Source: DASUPK01 sp963724665 (GTDB taxonomy: Bacteria; Actinomycetota; Thermoleophilia; Solirubrobacterales; 70-9). Taken from it: a DNA stretch of 64,000 nt. How positions within the stretch are numbered: the stretch's first letter is position 1; the number at the start of each line of letters is the position of its first letter. The stretch is from the NCBI GenBank assembly GCA_963724665.1, contig CAVRVH010000012.1, positions 558,001 to 622,000 of the forward strand, given 5' to 3'. Below are positions 7,433 through 15,968 of this stretch, in pieces. The position numbers and the translations under genes are program-made. Under the pieces are notes generated by a model, which saw nothing but the letters and a program-made list of their open reading frames with translations, was not told where the DNA came from and made no database searches.

Positions 7433-9448
7433 ATGAGCTATTTCGTCACCGGCGCGACCGGTTTCATCGGCCGCAACCTGGTCGAGCAGCTGCTCGAGCG
7501 CGAGGGGACCATCTACGTCCTCGTCCGCGAGGGCTCGCGCGGCCGCCTCGAGGAGCTCCGGAACCGCTGGGGCGCCGACGAGGACCGGATCGTCCCCGTG
7601 GTCGGCGACCTCTCCCAGGAGCACCTGGGCTGCGGCGATCAGATATCCGAGTTGAAGGGGAAGGTCGACCACTTCTTCCACCTGGCCGCGATCTACGACA
7701 TGACCGCCGACGCGGAGAGCCAGCGCGTCGCGAACGTCGAGGGCACCAGGGAGGCGGTCAAGCTCGCCAAGGAGCTCGACGCCAAGCACTTCCACATGGT
7801 CAGCTCGATCGCCGCGGCCGGCCTCTACAAGGGCACCTTCACCGAGGACATGTTCGACGAGGCCGAGAAGGTCGACAACCACCCCTACTTCCAGACCAAG
7901 CACGAGTCCGAAGCAGTCGTCCGCGAGGAGTCCGAGGTGCCCTGGCGGATCTACCGGCCGGGGATCGTCGTCGGGGACTCCGAGACCGGCGAGATGGACA
8001 AGATCGACGGCCCTTACTACTTCTTCAAGCTCCTGCAGCGCGCTCGCAACATCGTTCCCCAGTGGTTCCCCGGCATCGGCATCGAGGGACGGAAGATCAA
8101 CATCGTCCCGGTCGACTTCGTCGCCAAGGCGATGGACCACATCGCCCATATCGAGGGGCTGGACGGCCAGGCGTTCCACCTGACCGACCCGAATCCGATG
8201 TCGGCCGGCCAGGTGATCAACACCTTCGCGAAGGCGGCGCACGCGCCGGAGGCCGTGATGCGGATCGACTCGCGCATGTTCGACTTCATCCCCAAGCAGG
8301 TCAGGGGCGGCCTGACGATGCTGCCGCCGGTGAAGCGGATCACTGACCAGGTGCTCGCCGACCTCGGCATCCCGCGGTCGGTCCTGGTCTACATCAACTA
8401 CCCGACTGACTTCGACTCGACCAAGACCCAGGAGGCGCTCGAGGGCACCGGCATAGGTGTGCCTCCGCTGCCCAGCTATGCCGAGCGGCTCTGGGACTAC
8501 TGGGAGCGGAACCTCGATCCCGACCTCTTCAAGGACCGCTCGCTGTCCGGCGCGATCGGCGGCAAGGTCGTCCTGATCACGGGAGCGTCATCGGGGATCG
8601 GCAAGGCGGCGGCGGTCAAGTGCGGTGCCGCCGGCGCGGAGGTGCTCCTGGTCGCCCGCACCCCCGAGAAGCTCGAGGAGACGAGAGCCGAAATCGAGGA
8701 GGGGGGCGGCAGCGCTCACATCCACCAATGCGATCTCTCCGACCTCGACGACGTCGAGCGGATGGCGAAGGAGGTGCTCGACCAGCACGACCGGGTGGAC
8801 ATCCTCGTCAACAACGCGGGCCGCTCGATCCGGCGCTCGATCGAGAACTCCTACGACCGCTTCCACGACTTCGAGCGGACCATGCAGCTCAACTACTTCG
8901 GAGCGCTGCGGCTGATTCTCAGCGTGCTGCCCAGCATGCGCAAGCGCACCAAGGGCCGCAAGGGCGGGCACATCATCAACGTCAGCTCGATCGGCGTCCA
9001 GACCAACACGCCGCGGTTCTCGGCCTACGTCGCCTCCAAGGCGGCGCTTGACGCCTGGTCGCGGTGCGTCGCCTCAGAGGTGGTCGACGACGGTGTCCAC
9101 ATCACCACCATCCACATGCCGCTGGTGCGAACGCCGATGATCGCGCCCACCAAGATGTACGACGCCTTCCCGACCATCACGCCCGAGGAGGCCGCCGAGA
9201 TGATCACCAACGCGATGATCACCAAGCCGAAGAAGGTGGCCACCCGCCTCGGCAACTTCGGCGAGCTGCTCTACAACGTCGCCCCGAAGGCCTCGGACGC
9301 GATCCTCAACACCGCCTACAAGCTCTTCCCGGAATCGAGCGCCGCGAAGGGCAAGGGCAAGGAGGACGGGAAGCCCACCGAGAAGGAGCAGGAGCTCTCC
9401 ACCGAGGGCGTCGCATTCGCGTATCTGATGCGCGGCGTGCACTGGTAG
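7433..9448 (+). CDS. Two-domain SDR, acyl-CoA reductase-like (AcrA1 type)
   Basis: 671 residues. The N-terminal extended SDR has VTGATGFIG near residue 6 and a YFQTK active-site Tyr/Lys. After about residue 375 a second, classical SDR begins with ITGASSGIG, then NNAG and YVASK. This arrangement matches mycobacterial multifunctional acyl-CoA reductases such as AcrA1 (Rv3391), which reduce fatty acyl-CoA to aldehyde or alcohol; the family link is by architecture, and the reaction here is inferred. ATG 7433 is preceded by AGGAGGGG. The next gene starts 3 nt after the stop and encodes an alkyl-DHAP-synthase-like enzyme, which would use a fatty alcohol. Confidence 0.8.
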   Translation: MSYFVTGATGFIGRNLVEQLLEREGTIYVLVREGSRGRLEELRNRWGADEDRIVPVVGDLSQEHLGCGDQISELKGKVDHFFHLAAIYDMTADAESQRVANVEGTREAVKLAKELDAKHFHMVSSIAAAGLYKGTFTEDMFDEAEKVDNHPYFQTKHESEAVVREESEVPWRIYRPGIVVGDSETGEMDKIDGPYYFFKLLQRARNIVPQWFPGIGIEGRKINIVPVDFVAKAMDHIAHIEGLDGQAFHLTDPNPMSAGQVINTFAKAAHAPEAVMRIDSRMFDFIPKQVRGGLTMLPPVKRITDQVLADLGIPRSVLVYINYPTDFDSTKTQEALEGTGIGVPPLPSYAERLWDYWERNLDPDLFKDRSLSGAIGGKVVLITGASSGIGKAAAVKCGAAGAEVLLVARTPEKLEETRAEIEEGGGSAHIHQCDLSDLDDVERMAKEVLDQHDRVDILVNNAGRSIRRSIENSYDRFHDFERTMQLNYFGALRLILSVLPSMRKRTKGRKGGHIINVSSIGVQTNTPRFSAYVASKAALDAWSRCVASEVVDDGVHITTIHMPLVRTPMIAPTKMYDAFPTITPEEAAEMITNAMITKPKKVATRLGNFGELLYNVAPKASDAILNTAYKLFPESSAAKGKGKEDGKPTEKEQELSTEGVAFAYLMRGVHW

Positions 9449-9451
9449 TCA

Positions 9452-11131
9452 GTGGCGACGGCAACTCGGCGGCTCAAGCACTGGGGCTGGGGTTATGAGG
9501 ACCAGCAGCCTCCGCGCGACCAGGTTGAGGGGATCGCCAGGGCGGTCACGGAGCGCCTCGGCTTCGAGGTCGATGAGGTCGAGGAGCCGGTCCCGCTCGA
9601 GGCGGTGGAGCTGCCCGAACCTCGCATCAAGCCCCCGAAGCGCTTCGCGGAGATGTTCTCCGACGACCGCTATCAGCGCGTGTCGCATTCCCTCGGCAAG
9701 GCCTATCGCGACGTCGTGCGCGGCTTTCGGGGCGAGTTCACGAATCCGCCCGACCTCGTCGCGTACCCGGAGTCGGCCGAGGACGTCGACATCGTCCTCA
9801 ACTACTGCGCCGACGAGGGTGCCGCGGCGATTCCCTACGGCGGCGGCACCAGCGTCGTCGGCGGGATCGAACCACGGATGCGCGAGCAGTACCCCGGTGT
9901 TGTCTGCATCGACCTGAAGCGAATGGATCGCGTCCTCGAAGTCGACGCGATCTCCAAGGCCGCGCGGATTCAGGCGGGAGCAACCGGCCCTGTCCTCGAA
10001 GAGCAGCTGCGCGAGCACGGCCTCACCCTGCGGCACTTCCCGCAGTCGTTCGAGTACTCGACGCTGGGCGGATGGATCGCGACCCGTGCCGGCGGCCACT
10101 TCGCGACCCTCGAGACCCACATCGACGACCTGGTCGAATCGGTGCGAGCGGTGACGCTCCAGGGCGAGTGGGCGAGCAGACGGCTCCCGGGATCCGGCGC
10201 CGGACCCAGCCCGGACCGGATGCTGATCGGCTCTGAAGGAATCCTCGGCGTGATCGTCGACGCCTGGGTCCGCGTGCGGGAGCGGCCGACCGAGAAGGTC
10301 TCTTGCGGGGTCGCCTATGACGACTTCGCTGCCGGCGCCGAGGCCGTGCGGGAGATCTCCCAGTCCGGCCTCAATCCGTCCAACTGCCGCCTGCTCGATG
10401 CGGTCGAGTCCGACACGACCTCGGCGGGGCCGCCCGGCAAGGCGCTCATGGTGCTCGGCTTCGAGTCGGCGCACGTTCCCGTCGAGGGGCCGATGTCGCT
10501 CGCTCTCGATATCTGCCGCAACCAAGGCGGCAAGCCGGGCGATCTCCGGCGGAGCGGGGCGGACGCACCGGGGCCGCAGGCCCGGAGCGAGGCGCCGGCG
10601 CCCTCCGCACCAGGGCAGGACCCCGTCAACGCCTGGCGCGATGCCTTCCTCTTCGCGCCCTACCTGCGCGATTCGCTCGTCGCCTGCGGCGTCCTTTCGG
10701 ACACATTCGAGACCGCGATCACGTGGGACCTCTTTCCGGACTTCCACGCCGAGGTGATGGAGACGGCGAGGCGAGCGGTCGCCAAGGCCAGCGGAAGCAA
10801 GGCCGAGGGTCGCGGTTCACCTCGCATCAGCTGCCGGTTCACCCACGTCTATCCCGATGGGCCGGCCCCTTATTACACGGTGCTGGCGCCGGCCCGGCGG
10901 GGGGATGAGGTCGCCCAGTGGGACGAGATCAAGGCCGCTGTGTCGGACACGGTGATCGACGCAGGCGGCACGATCACCCACCATCACGCGGTCGGCCGCG
11001 ATCACCGGCCCTGGTATGACCGGCAGCGCCCTGACCCGTTCGCCGACGCCCTGCGCGCCGCAAAGCGCGAGCTGGACCCGAAGGCCGTGCTCAACCCAGG
11101 CGTGCTGATCGACCCGGCGACGGACGCATAA
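9452..11131 (+). CDS. FAD-binding oxidase, alkyldihydroxyacetonephosphate synthase-like
   Basis: 559 residues from GTG 9452. It has the vanillyl-alcohol-oxidase FAD loop YGGGTSVVGG near residue 130 and a C-terminal THHHAVGRDHRPWY segment matching the His/Tyr motif of alkyl-DHAP synthases, which replace the acyl chain of acyl-DHAP with a fatty alcohol to form the ether bond. Bacterial members are common in actinobacteria and substrate proof is rare. It lies 3 nt behind an acyl-CoA-reductase-like gene, so a fatty-alcohol/ether-lipid module is plausible. Residues about 363-391 form a low-complexity Gly/Ala/Pro/Arg insert absent from the fold as I know it, just before the conserved APYLRD block. 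Confidence 0.75.
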   Translation: MATATRRLKHWGWGYEDQQPPRDQVEGIARAVTERLGFEVDEVEEPVPLEAVELPEPRIKPPKRFAEMFSDDRYQRVSHSLGKAYRDVVRGFRGEFTNPPDLVAYPESAEDVDIVLNYCADEGAAAIPYGGGTSVVGGIEPRMREQYPGVVCIDLKRMDRVLEVDAISKAARIQAGATGPVLEEQLREHGLTLRHFPQSFEYSTLGGWIATRAGGHFATLETHIDDLVESVRAVTLQGEWASRRLPGSGAGPSPDRMLIGSEGILGVIVDAWVRVRERPTEKVSCGVAYDDFAAGAEAVREISQSGLNPSNCRLLDAVESDTTSAGPPGKALMVLGFESAHVPVEGPMSLALDICRNQGGKPGDLRRSGADAPGPQARSEAPAPSAPGQDPVNAWRDAFLFAPYLRDSLVACGVLSDTFETAITWDLFPDFHAEVMETARRAVAKASGSKAEGRGSPRISCRFTHVYPDGPAPYYTVLAPARRGDEVAQWDEIKAAVSDTVIDAGGTITHHHAVGRDHRPWYDRQRPDPFADALRAAKRELDPKAVLNPGVLIDPATDA

Positions 11132-11175
11132 ACGCTCTCTCACGAGCGAAACAAGGCCACTACCCTTCCCGCTTC

Positions 11176-12126
11176 ATGGCTGACGCTCTCCAGGAGCGGA
11201 CGGAGCCGCAGGTGGAGCCGATAGCCACCGGCGGCGAGTCCCAGAGACCCCGGCGGGGGCCGGTTCGCGCTGCGATCAAGGCGATGCGTCCGCAGGAGTG
11301 GGTCAAGAACACACTCGTCTTCGCGGGCCTGCTCTTCTCGGCGAAGTTCAAGGAGTTCGACGCCGTGGTGGACGCGACCGTCACGTTCGCCGCGTTCTGC
11401 ATGGTCGCCTCGGCGGGTTACCTCGTCAACGACGCGCACGACATCGAGGAGGACCGCCAGCACCCGACGAAGCGGTTTCGCCCGATCGCGGCGGGCGAGC
11501 TCGGCATCCCGACCGCAATCACGCTGGCGGTGGTTCTGGCGGTCGTTGCCCTGGCCGGGTCCGCGGTGCTCGAGGGCCTCGAGGTCGGCGGCCTGGTGCT
11601 GGCCTACGGAATTGGCACGACGCTCTACTCCTACGTGTTGAAGCACGAGGTGATCCTCGACGTGATGACGATCGCCGGCCTCTTCGTCCTGCGCGTTCTC
11701 GCGGGTGCCGTCGCCGTCCACGCGGAGGCGTCGGCCTTCCTGCTCCTCTGCACGGGGATGGTCGCGCTCTTCCTGGGCTTCACAAAGCGCCGGCAGGAGG
11801 CGACCTCGGAGCTCCACTCGGGCACGTCATCGAGGCCGGTCCTCGAGCACTATTCGATCCCGTTCCTCGACCAGATGGTCGCGATGGTCACAGCGTCGAC
11901 GGTGATGAGCTACGCGATCTACGCGGTCAACTCACCGCTGATCGGCTCGAAGATGCTCGGCACGCTGCCGCCGGTGCTGTACGGAATCTTCCGCTACCTC
12001 TACCTGATCTACGACCGCAAGGACACGCGCTCCACGGACGCGATCCTGCTCGAGGACTACGGCATGATCGGGGCGGCGGTCGTCTGGGTGGCCAGCGTGG
12101 GCATCCTGCTCGCTATTTATCACTAG
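11176..12126 (+). CDS. UbiA-family prenyltransferase, decaprenyl-phosphate phosphoribosyltransferase-like
   Basis: 316 residues with about eight or nine membrane segments. The motif RPQEWVKN, followed by NDAHDIEEDRQHPTK and RPIAAGE, is the signature of the branch that includes mycobacterial Rv3806c, which transfers phosphoribose from PRPP to decaprenyl phosphate as the first step towards decaprenyl-phosphoarabinose. Asp-rich NDxxD binds the Mg-diphosphate. The N-terminal 30 residues are hydrophilic and charged. No arabinan genes are nearby, so the acceptor and product are inferred. ATG 11176 has no ribosome site; TACCCT 9 nt upstream could act as a -10 for a leaderless transcript. Confidence 0.75.
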   Translation: MADALQERTEPQVEPIATGGESQRPRRGPVRAAIKAMRPQEWVKNTLVFAGLLFSAKFKEFDAVVDATVTFAAFCMVASAGYLVNDAHDIEEDRQHPTKRFRPIAAGELGIPTAITLAVVLAVVALAGSAVLEGLEVGGLVLAYGIGTTLYSYVLKHEVILDVMTIAGLFVLRVLAGAVAVHAEASAFLLLCTGMVALFLGFTKRRQEATSELHSGTSSRPVLEHYSIPFLDQMVAMVTASTVMSYAIYAVNSPLIGSKMLGTLPPVLYGIFRYLYLIYDRKDTRSTDAILLEDYGMIGAAVVWVASVGILLAIYH

Positions 12127-12139
12127 GGCCCGGCGAAGG

Positions 12140-12403
12140 TCAGCCGAGCGGGAAGGTGACGACCTTGCGGTCGAGGGTGCAGCGGCCCTGGCTGCCGCCC
12201 CCGGAGCAGGTGTATCCCTGCAGGGACCTTGCACGGGTCTTCACGTACTCGCTCGCGATCCTCTTCGCCTTGGCGCACGACACGACAGCCGCACGGACGT
12301 CTCCGCCGCAGCTCCGCAGCGAGGCTGCGCCAGACGCGCCCGGGAGGGCGAGCAGAATCGCGACCACGGCGAGGGTGAGCAGGGAGGCGCGAAGGTGAGA
12401 CAT
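12140..12403 (-). CDS. Small secreted cysteine-containing hypothetical protein
   Basis: 87 residues from ATG 12403. A signal peptide is clear: short basic start, hydrophobic LLTLAVVAILLALPG, then a small-residue cleavage region near GAASL. The mature part has four cysteines (CGGD, SCAK, YTCS, RCTL), likely two disulfides, and ends abruptly in a hydrophobic TFPLG. I do not recognise the family. It converges with the UbiA-type gene, 13 nt between stops, and is divergent from the acyl-CoA dehydrogenase promoter at 12.5 kb. Confidence 0.6.
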   Translation of the reverse strand: MSHLRASLLTLAVVAILLALPGASGAASLRSCGGDVRAAVVSCAKAKRIASEYVKTRARSLQGYTCSGGGSQGRCTLDRKVVTFPLG

Positions 12404-12478
12404 CTCAGTGCGAGGATCGGCCGTCGCGGGTGGTGATCTGAGCCTGGAGGGGCACATCTGGACACCTGGTGGTCACGA

Positions 12479-12507
12479 TTGACTGGCCAGTCGGCCAGTC
12501 ATATAGA
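12479..12507 (+). promoter_or_regulatory. Sigma70-type promoter with embedded palindromic operator
   Basis: TTGACT (12479-12484) and TATAGA (12502-12507) are separated by exactly 17 bp. The spacer holds the 12-bp palindrome GACTGGCCAGTC followed by GGCCAGTCA, so TGACTGGCC and GGCCAGTCA also form a 9-bp inverted repeat. A bound repressor would cover the promoter. The first codon (GTG 12517) lies only 10 nt after the -10, so the mRNA is probably leaderless. TetR-family control is typical for acyl-CoA dehydrogenase genes but the regulator is not seen. Confidence 0.7.
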
Positions 12508-12516
12508 GTCCGGAAT

Positions 12517-13656
12517 GTGGACCTGACGTTGACCGAGTCGGAGGCGGGCTTCCGCAACGAGGTTCGGAGCTGGCTCGAGGAGAACCATCCCGGCTCCGCG
12601 CCCGAGGGCGACGACCAGGCCGAATTCGAGTTCCGCCGCGCCTGGCAGAAGAAGATGCACGATGCCGGCTGGGCGGGCCTCTCCTGGCCCGAGGAGTACG
12701 GCGGCAAGGGCGCGACCCTGATCGAGCAGTCGATCTTCAACGAGGAGCTCGCCCGCCAGCGGGTGCCGCTTCCGGCAAACGTCCTCGGCCTGGTGATGGG
12801 CGGCCCGGTCGTGATCGCCCATGGCAACGAGGACCAGAAGGAGCGCTTCCTCGATCCGATTCTCTCCGGCGAGGAGATCTGGTGCCAGGGCTTCTCGGAG
12901 CCCGAGTCCGGGTCGGACCTCGCCTCGCTCAAGACCCGCGCAGTCAAGGCCAACGGGAGCTGGAAGGTCACCGGACAGAAGGTCTGGACCACCTACGCGC
13001 ACGAGGCCAAGTACTGCATGCTGCTCGCCCGCACCGACCAGGACGCCCCCAAGCACAAGGGGATCACCTACTTCATCCTCGACATGGATCAGCCCAACGT
13101 CGATGTGCGGCCGCTGCGCCAGATCACCGGCGAGGCCGAGTTCAACGAGATCTTCCTCGAGGAGGCCGAGGTTCCCGACGAGAACATCATCGGCCAGGTG
13201 GGCGGTGGCTGGGGGGTGGCGATCACGACGCTGATGTTCGAGCGCGCCGGCCTTGGCGCCGCCGCAGTGATGGGCTTGAAGCGCACGATGGAGGATCTCC
13301 TGGCGGTGATCCAAGAGCGCGGCCTCGACGAGGACCCCGTGATCCGCCAGCGGATCGCCGACCTCCAGATCGGCATCGAGGCGATGCGCCTTGGCGCTCT
13401 CCGCGCTCTGACTGCAACCATGAAGACGGGGATCCCCGGCCCCGAGGGCTCGCTCAGCAAGTGGCAGTGGGCCGACTACAACCAGGCGCTCACCGAGCTC
13501 GGCAACGAGGTGCTCGGCCCCGAGGGGATGCGCCTCGGCACCGAGTGGAGCTACCGCTTCCTGCGCTCCCGGGCCAACTCGATCGAGGGCGGCACCACCG
13601 AGGTGCTCAAGAACATCATCGCCGAGCGCGTGCTCGGCCTGCCGAGGTTGCGCTAG
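12517..13656 (+). CDS. Acyl-CoA dehydrogenase (first of a pair)
   Basis: 379 residues. Standard ACAD fold: N-terminal helical domain with GWAGLSWPEEYGG, the FAD-binding segment CQGFSEPESGSDLASLKT, a beta domain with GQKVWTTYAHEA, and a C-terminal helical domain ending in SIEGGTTEVLKNIIAERVLG. Such enzymes oxidise acyl-CoA or steroid side-chain CoA esters to enoyl-CoA using FAD. The second ACAD gene starts 2 nt after its stop, as in actinobacterial heterotetrameric FadE pairs. GTG 12517 was chosen over the upstream GTG because the promoter TATAGA box ends at 12507. Confidence 0.9.
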   Translation: MDLTLTESEAGFRNEVRSWLEENHPGSAPEGDDQAEFEFRRAWQKKMHDAGWAGLSWPEEYGGKGATLIEQSIFNEELARQRVPLPANVLGLVMGGPVVIAHGNEDQKERFLDPILSGEEIWCQGFSEPESGSDLASLKTRAVKANGSWKVTGQKVWTTYAHEAKYCMLLARTDQDAPKHKGITYFILDMDQPNVDVRPLRQITGEAEFNEIFLEEAEVPDENIIGQVGGGWGVAITTLMFERAGLGAAAVMGLKRTMEDLLAVIQERGLDEDPVIRQRIADLQIGIEAMRLGALRALTATMKTGIPGPEGSLSKWQWADYNQALTELGNEVLGPEGMRLGTEWSYRFLRSRANSIEGGTTEVLKNIIAERVLGLPRLR

Positions 13657-13658
13657 CC

Positions 13659-14678
13659 ATGAACTTCGACCTCAACGACGAGCAGCAGGAGATCAAGCGA
13701 ACCGCGCACGAGTTGCTCGCCAGCCGCTTCAAGCCGGAGAAGGTCCGGGAGCTGGCCGAGGCGCGCTCATACGACGACGCGCTCTGGAAGCAGATCTCCG
13801 AGCTCGGCTGGCCGGGCATCGCGATCTCCGAGGACGACGGTGGCCAGGGGCTCGGGATGGTCGAGCTGGCCGTACTGCTCGAGGAGTCCGGCTATGCGTG
13901 CGCACCCAGTCCACTGCTCGGCACGGCGGGCGCTGCGCTCGTGATCTCAGCCGCCGGCTCCGACGAGCAGCGCGCCGAATGGCTGCCCAAGCTTGCCTCG
14001 GGAGAGGCGACAGGCTCGTTCGGTGGGTTTGCTGACGGCACCAGCACGCTCTTCTGCGATCTGCCGACCGCCGACGTCGTCGTCACCTTCGACGGCGAGG
14101 GGGCCCTGGTCGCACCCGCCACGGAGGTCGACTTCGAGGCCTTCGAGGCGTTCGACGCGACCCGCTCGTACGGCCTGGTCTCGGATGCGGCCGGCGAGCG
14201 GATGCCGGGCGACGCCGACGCGGGCCGTGACAGGCTCGCCGTCGCCATCGCCGCCGAGCTCACCGGGATCGCCCAGCGGACCATGGAGATGGCGGTCGAG
14301 TACGCGCGCGAGCGCCAGCAGTTCGGCCGGCCGATCGGCGCCTACCAGGGCGTCGGGCATCGCTGCGCGGCGATGCTGCTCGCCACCGAGGAGTCCCGGT
14401 CGCTGACCTACTACGCCTCCTGGACCGCGGACGCCGAGCCGGAGTCGCTGCCGATGGCGGCCGCAATGGCCGGCGCGCGCAGCGCCGACGCCGGCTGGCA
14501 GGTGCCCGCCTCGGCCCTACAGGTCCTCGGCGGCATCGGCTTCACCTGGGAGCACGACCTGCAGTTCTGGCTCAAGCGCGGCCGCGTCGCCGGCCGCATG
14601 CTCGCCACGCCGCGAGACCACCGCGAGCGCGTCGCCGACCTCTCAGGCATGGGCTCCGGCGAGCCCGTGCCCGCCTAG
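13659..14678 (+). CDS. Acyl-CoA dehydrogenase (second, shorter subunit of the pair)
   Basis: 339 residues from ATG 13659. It begins MNFDLNDEQQEIKRTA and has GIAISEDDGGQG in the N-terminal domain. The middle beta domain is shortened and diverged (no clear FAD-contacting TEP.SGSD motif), while the C-terminal half is good, with ARERQQFGRPIGAYQGV and GGIGFTWEHDLQFWLKR. This matches the smaller partner in alpha2beta2 ACADs such as the mycobacterial ChsE complexes, where only part of the FAD site is contributed by each subunit. Co-transcription with the preceding gene is near certain. Its TAG stop directly abuts the structured repeat at 14679. Confidence 0.88.
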   Translation: MNFDLNDEQQEIKRTAHELLASRFKPEKVRELAEARSYDDALWKQISELGWPGIAISEDDGGQGLGMVELAVLLEESGYACAPSPLLGTAGAALVISAAGSDEQRAEWLPKLASGEATGSFGGFADGTSTLFCDLPTADVVVTFDGEGALVAPATEVDFEAFEAFDATRSYGLVSDAAGERMPGDADAGRDRLAVAIAAELTGIAQRTMEMAVEYARERQQFGRPIGAYQGVGHRCAAMLLATEESRSLTYYASWTADAEPESLPMAAAMAGARSADAGWQVPASALQVLGGIGFTWEHDLQFWLKRGRVAGRMLATPRDHRERVADLSGMGSGEPVPA

Positions 14679-14719
14679 ATGCGAGGGTGCTCCGAGGCGT
14701 AGCCGAGGAGCAACCCGTT
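14679..14719 (+). repeat. Structured intergenic repeat, copy A
   Basis: Starts ATGCGAGGGTGC and ends GCAACCCGTT. GGGT-GCTCC pairs with GGAGC-A-ACCC (one bulged A) and an inner GGC-GTA-GCC hairpin closes the loop. It fills the whole space between the TAG of the ACAD gene and the stop codon of the convergent LLM gene, with which its last two bases overlap. Three more copies lie at 27662, 28541 and 63463. Confidence 0.8.
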
Positions 14720-15650
14720 AAGTGGAGAGCTCGGCGATCAGATCGACGCCGTCGAGGTCGTTGTGGGTGAGGTGCTGAAACATCACCCGCTCGACCCCCG
14801 CCGCCTCGAGCTCGGATAGCTGCTCCCCGATCTCGGCCACCGTGCCGACCAGTGTGCTATCTCGCAGGCCCTTGATGTAGGCCTCGGGGTCGGAGGCGTC
14901 TTCGCCCCTGATCTCCGCGACCCTGTGCGCCCGCTCCAGCAGGTCCACCCGGTCGGAGCCGATGATGCCGTGGGTCATCAGGGAGATCACCGGCTTCTCC
15001 CGGCCGGCGTCCTCCCACGCCTTCCTGACGAGCGGAACGGCCTCGCGGGCCTGTTCCGCGCTCATCATCACCAGGTTGTATTCGTCGGCCCAGCGCGCGG
15101 CGGCGGCGAGGGTGCGCGGCTTGGCGCTTCCGCCGACGATCAGGTTGGGCGGTGAGATCGGCTTGGGCTGGGCGTTTCCGCCCTTGATCCGATAGTGCTC
15201 GCCATCGAAGTCGAATGGCTCGGTGTCCCATTGCCGGCGGACGATCTCGATCTGCTCCTCGAACATCCTCACCCGGTCGCCGGTGGGCGGAAATGGGAAG
15301 CCGTAGGCGTCGTGCTCCGCCTCCAGCCAGCCGGAGCCCATCCCGAGCTCGATCCGACCGCCGCCGGAGATGCGGTCGGCGGTGACGACGTTCTTCGCCA
15401 GCACTGACGGGTGCCGGAAGGTCACCGGCGAGACCAGCGTCCCGAGGCGCAACGTGGAGGTTCTCGCCGCGAGGCCGCAGATCGTCGCCCAGGCGTCGAG
15501 CGAGCTCCGGTCCGTCTGTCCCATCACCGATTGGTAGTGGTCGGATCGAAAGAGTGCGTCGATCGAGCTGTCCTCGCAGGCCCCGGCGAGCTCCAGCCAC
15601 TCCTCCCAGGTGACCGACTCCTGCCCCTCGATCATCAGGCAGACGCGCAT
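14718..15650 (-). CDS. LLM class F420-dependent oxidoreductase
   Basis: 310 residues forming a luciferase-like TIM barrel: LFRSDHYQSV near residue 35, LGTLVSPVTFRHPSVLAK around 70-87, GRIELGMGSGW near 98 and the PPNLIVGGSAKPRTL segment. These are typical of actinobacterial F420-dependent dehydrogenases, though FMN members share the fold. The substrate is unknown. Its start overlaps the stop of the upstream 97-aa gene (TGATG), so the two form an operon with the 115-aa gene before them. Convergent with the ACAD pair across repeat copy A. Confidence 0.85.
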   Translation of the reverse strand: MRVCLMIEGQESVTWEEWLELAGACEDSSIDALFRSDHYQSVMGQTDRSSLDAWATICGLAARTSTLRLGTLVSPVTFRHPSVLAKNVVTADRISGGGRIELGMGSGWLEAEHDAYGFPFPPTGDRVRMFEEQIEIVRRQWDTEPFDFDGEHYRIKGGNAQPKPISPPNLIVGGSAKPRTLAAAARWADEYNLVMMSAEQAREAVPLVRKAWEDAGREKPVISLMTHGIIGSDRVDLLERAHRVAEIRGEDASDPEAYIKGLRDSTLVGTVAEIGEQLSELEAAGVERVMFQHLTHNDLDGVDLIAELST

Positions 15651-15943
15651 CAGTCGGGCAGGATCTCAGCGTCGGAGATCACCTGCACCTTGCCTCCTCG
15701 CTTGAAGTGGATGTCAACCGCCTCGTTCTTGCCATAGCTGCCGAATAGCCCGAGGCTCATCGCAAGCCAGCGGCTGCGGCTCACCTTCTCCTTGACCAGC
15801 GGCCGCGAGAAGACGATCAGGTCGTTGTGGATCGAAAAGTCGGATCCCTCGTGCTGCTCGGTCCCGTTGATGAAGACCTGAATGGGTCGCCCCGCCCCGT
15901 TCGGCAGCCGGACCCTGCGGCCAACTTCAACGCTCTCACTCAT
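15650..15943 (-). CDS. Hypothetical beta-rich small protein
   Basis: 97 residues from ATG 15943. The sequence (RPIQVFINGTEQ, DFSIHNDLIVFSRPL, EAVDIHFKRGGKVQVIS) alternates polar and hydrophobic residues as in a small beta barrel. No signal peptide, metal motif or recognised family. Translationally coupled to the LLM oxidoreductase by a TGATG overlap, so it may assist or be co-regulated with that enzyme. It starts 25 nt after the preceding gene's stop. Confidence 0.7.
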   Translation of the reverse strand: MSESVEVGRRVRLPNGAGRPIQVFINGTEQHEGSDFSIHNDLIVFSRPLVKEKVSRSRWLAMSLGLFGSYGKNEAVDIHFKRGGKVQVISDAEILPD

Positions 15944-15968
15944 CGGCGCGGAGATTAGCCGGGACGCG

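Noticed and set aside
15106..15117. GCGAGGGTGCGC inside the LLM oxidoreductase gene, like the start of the structured repeat
   Set aside because: The matching GCAACCCG end is absent and the bases encode conserved Arg-Thr-Leu-Ala residues of the enzyme, so the match is by chance.
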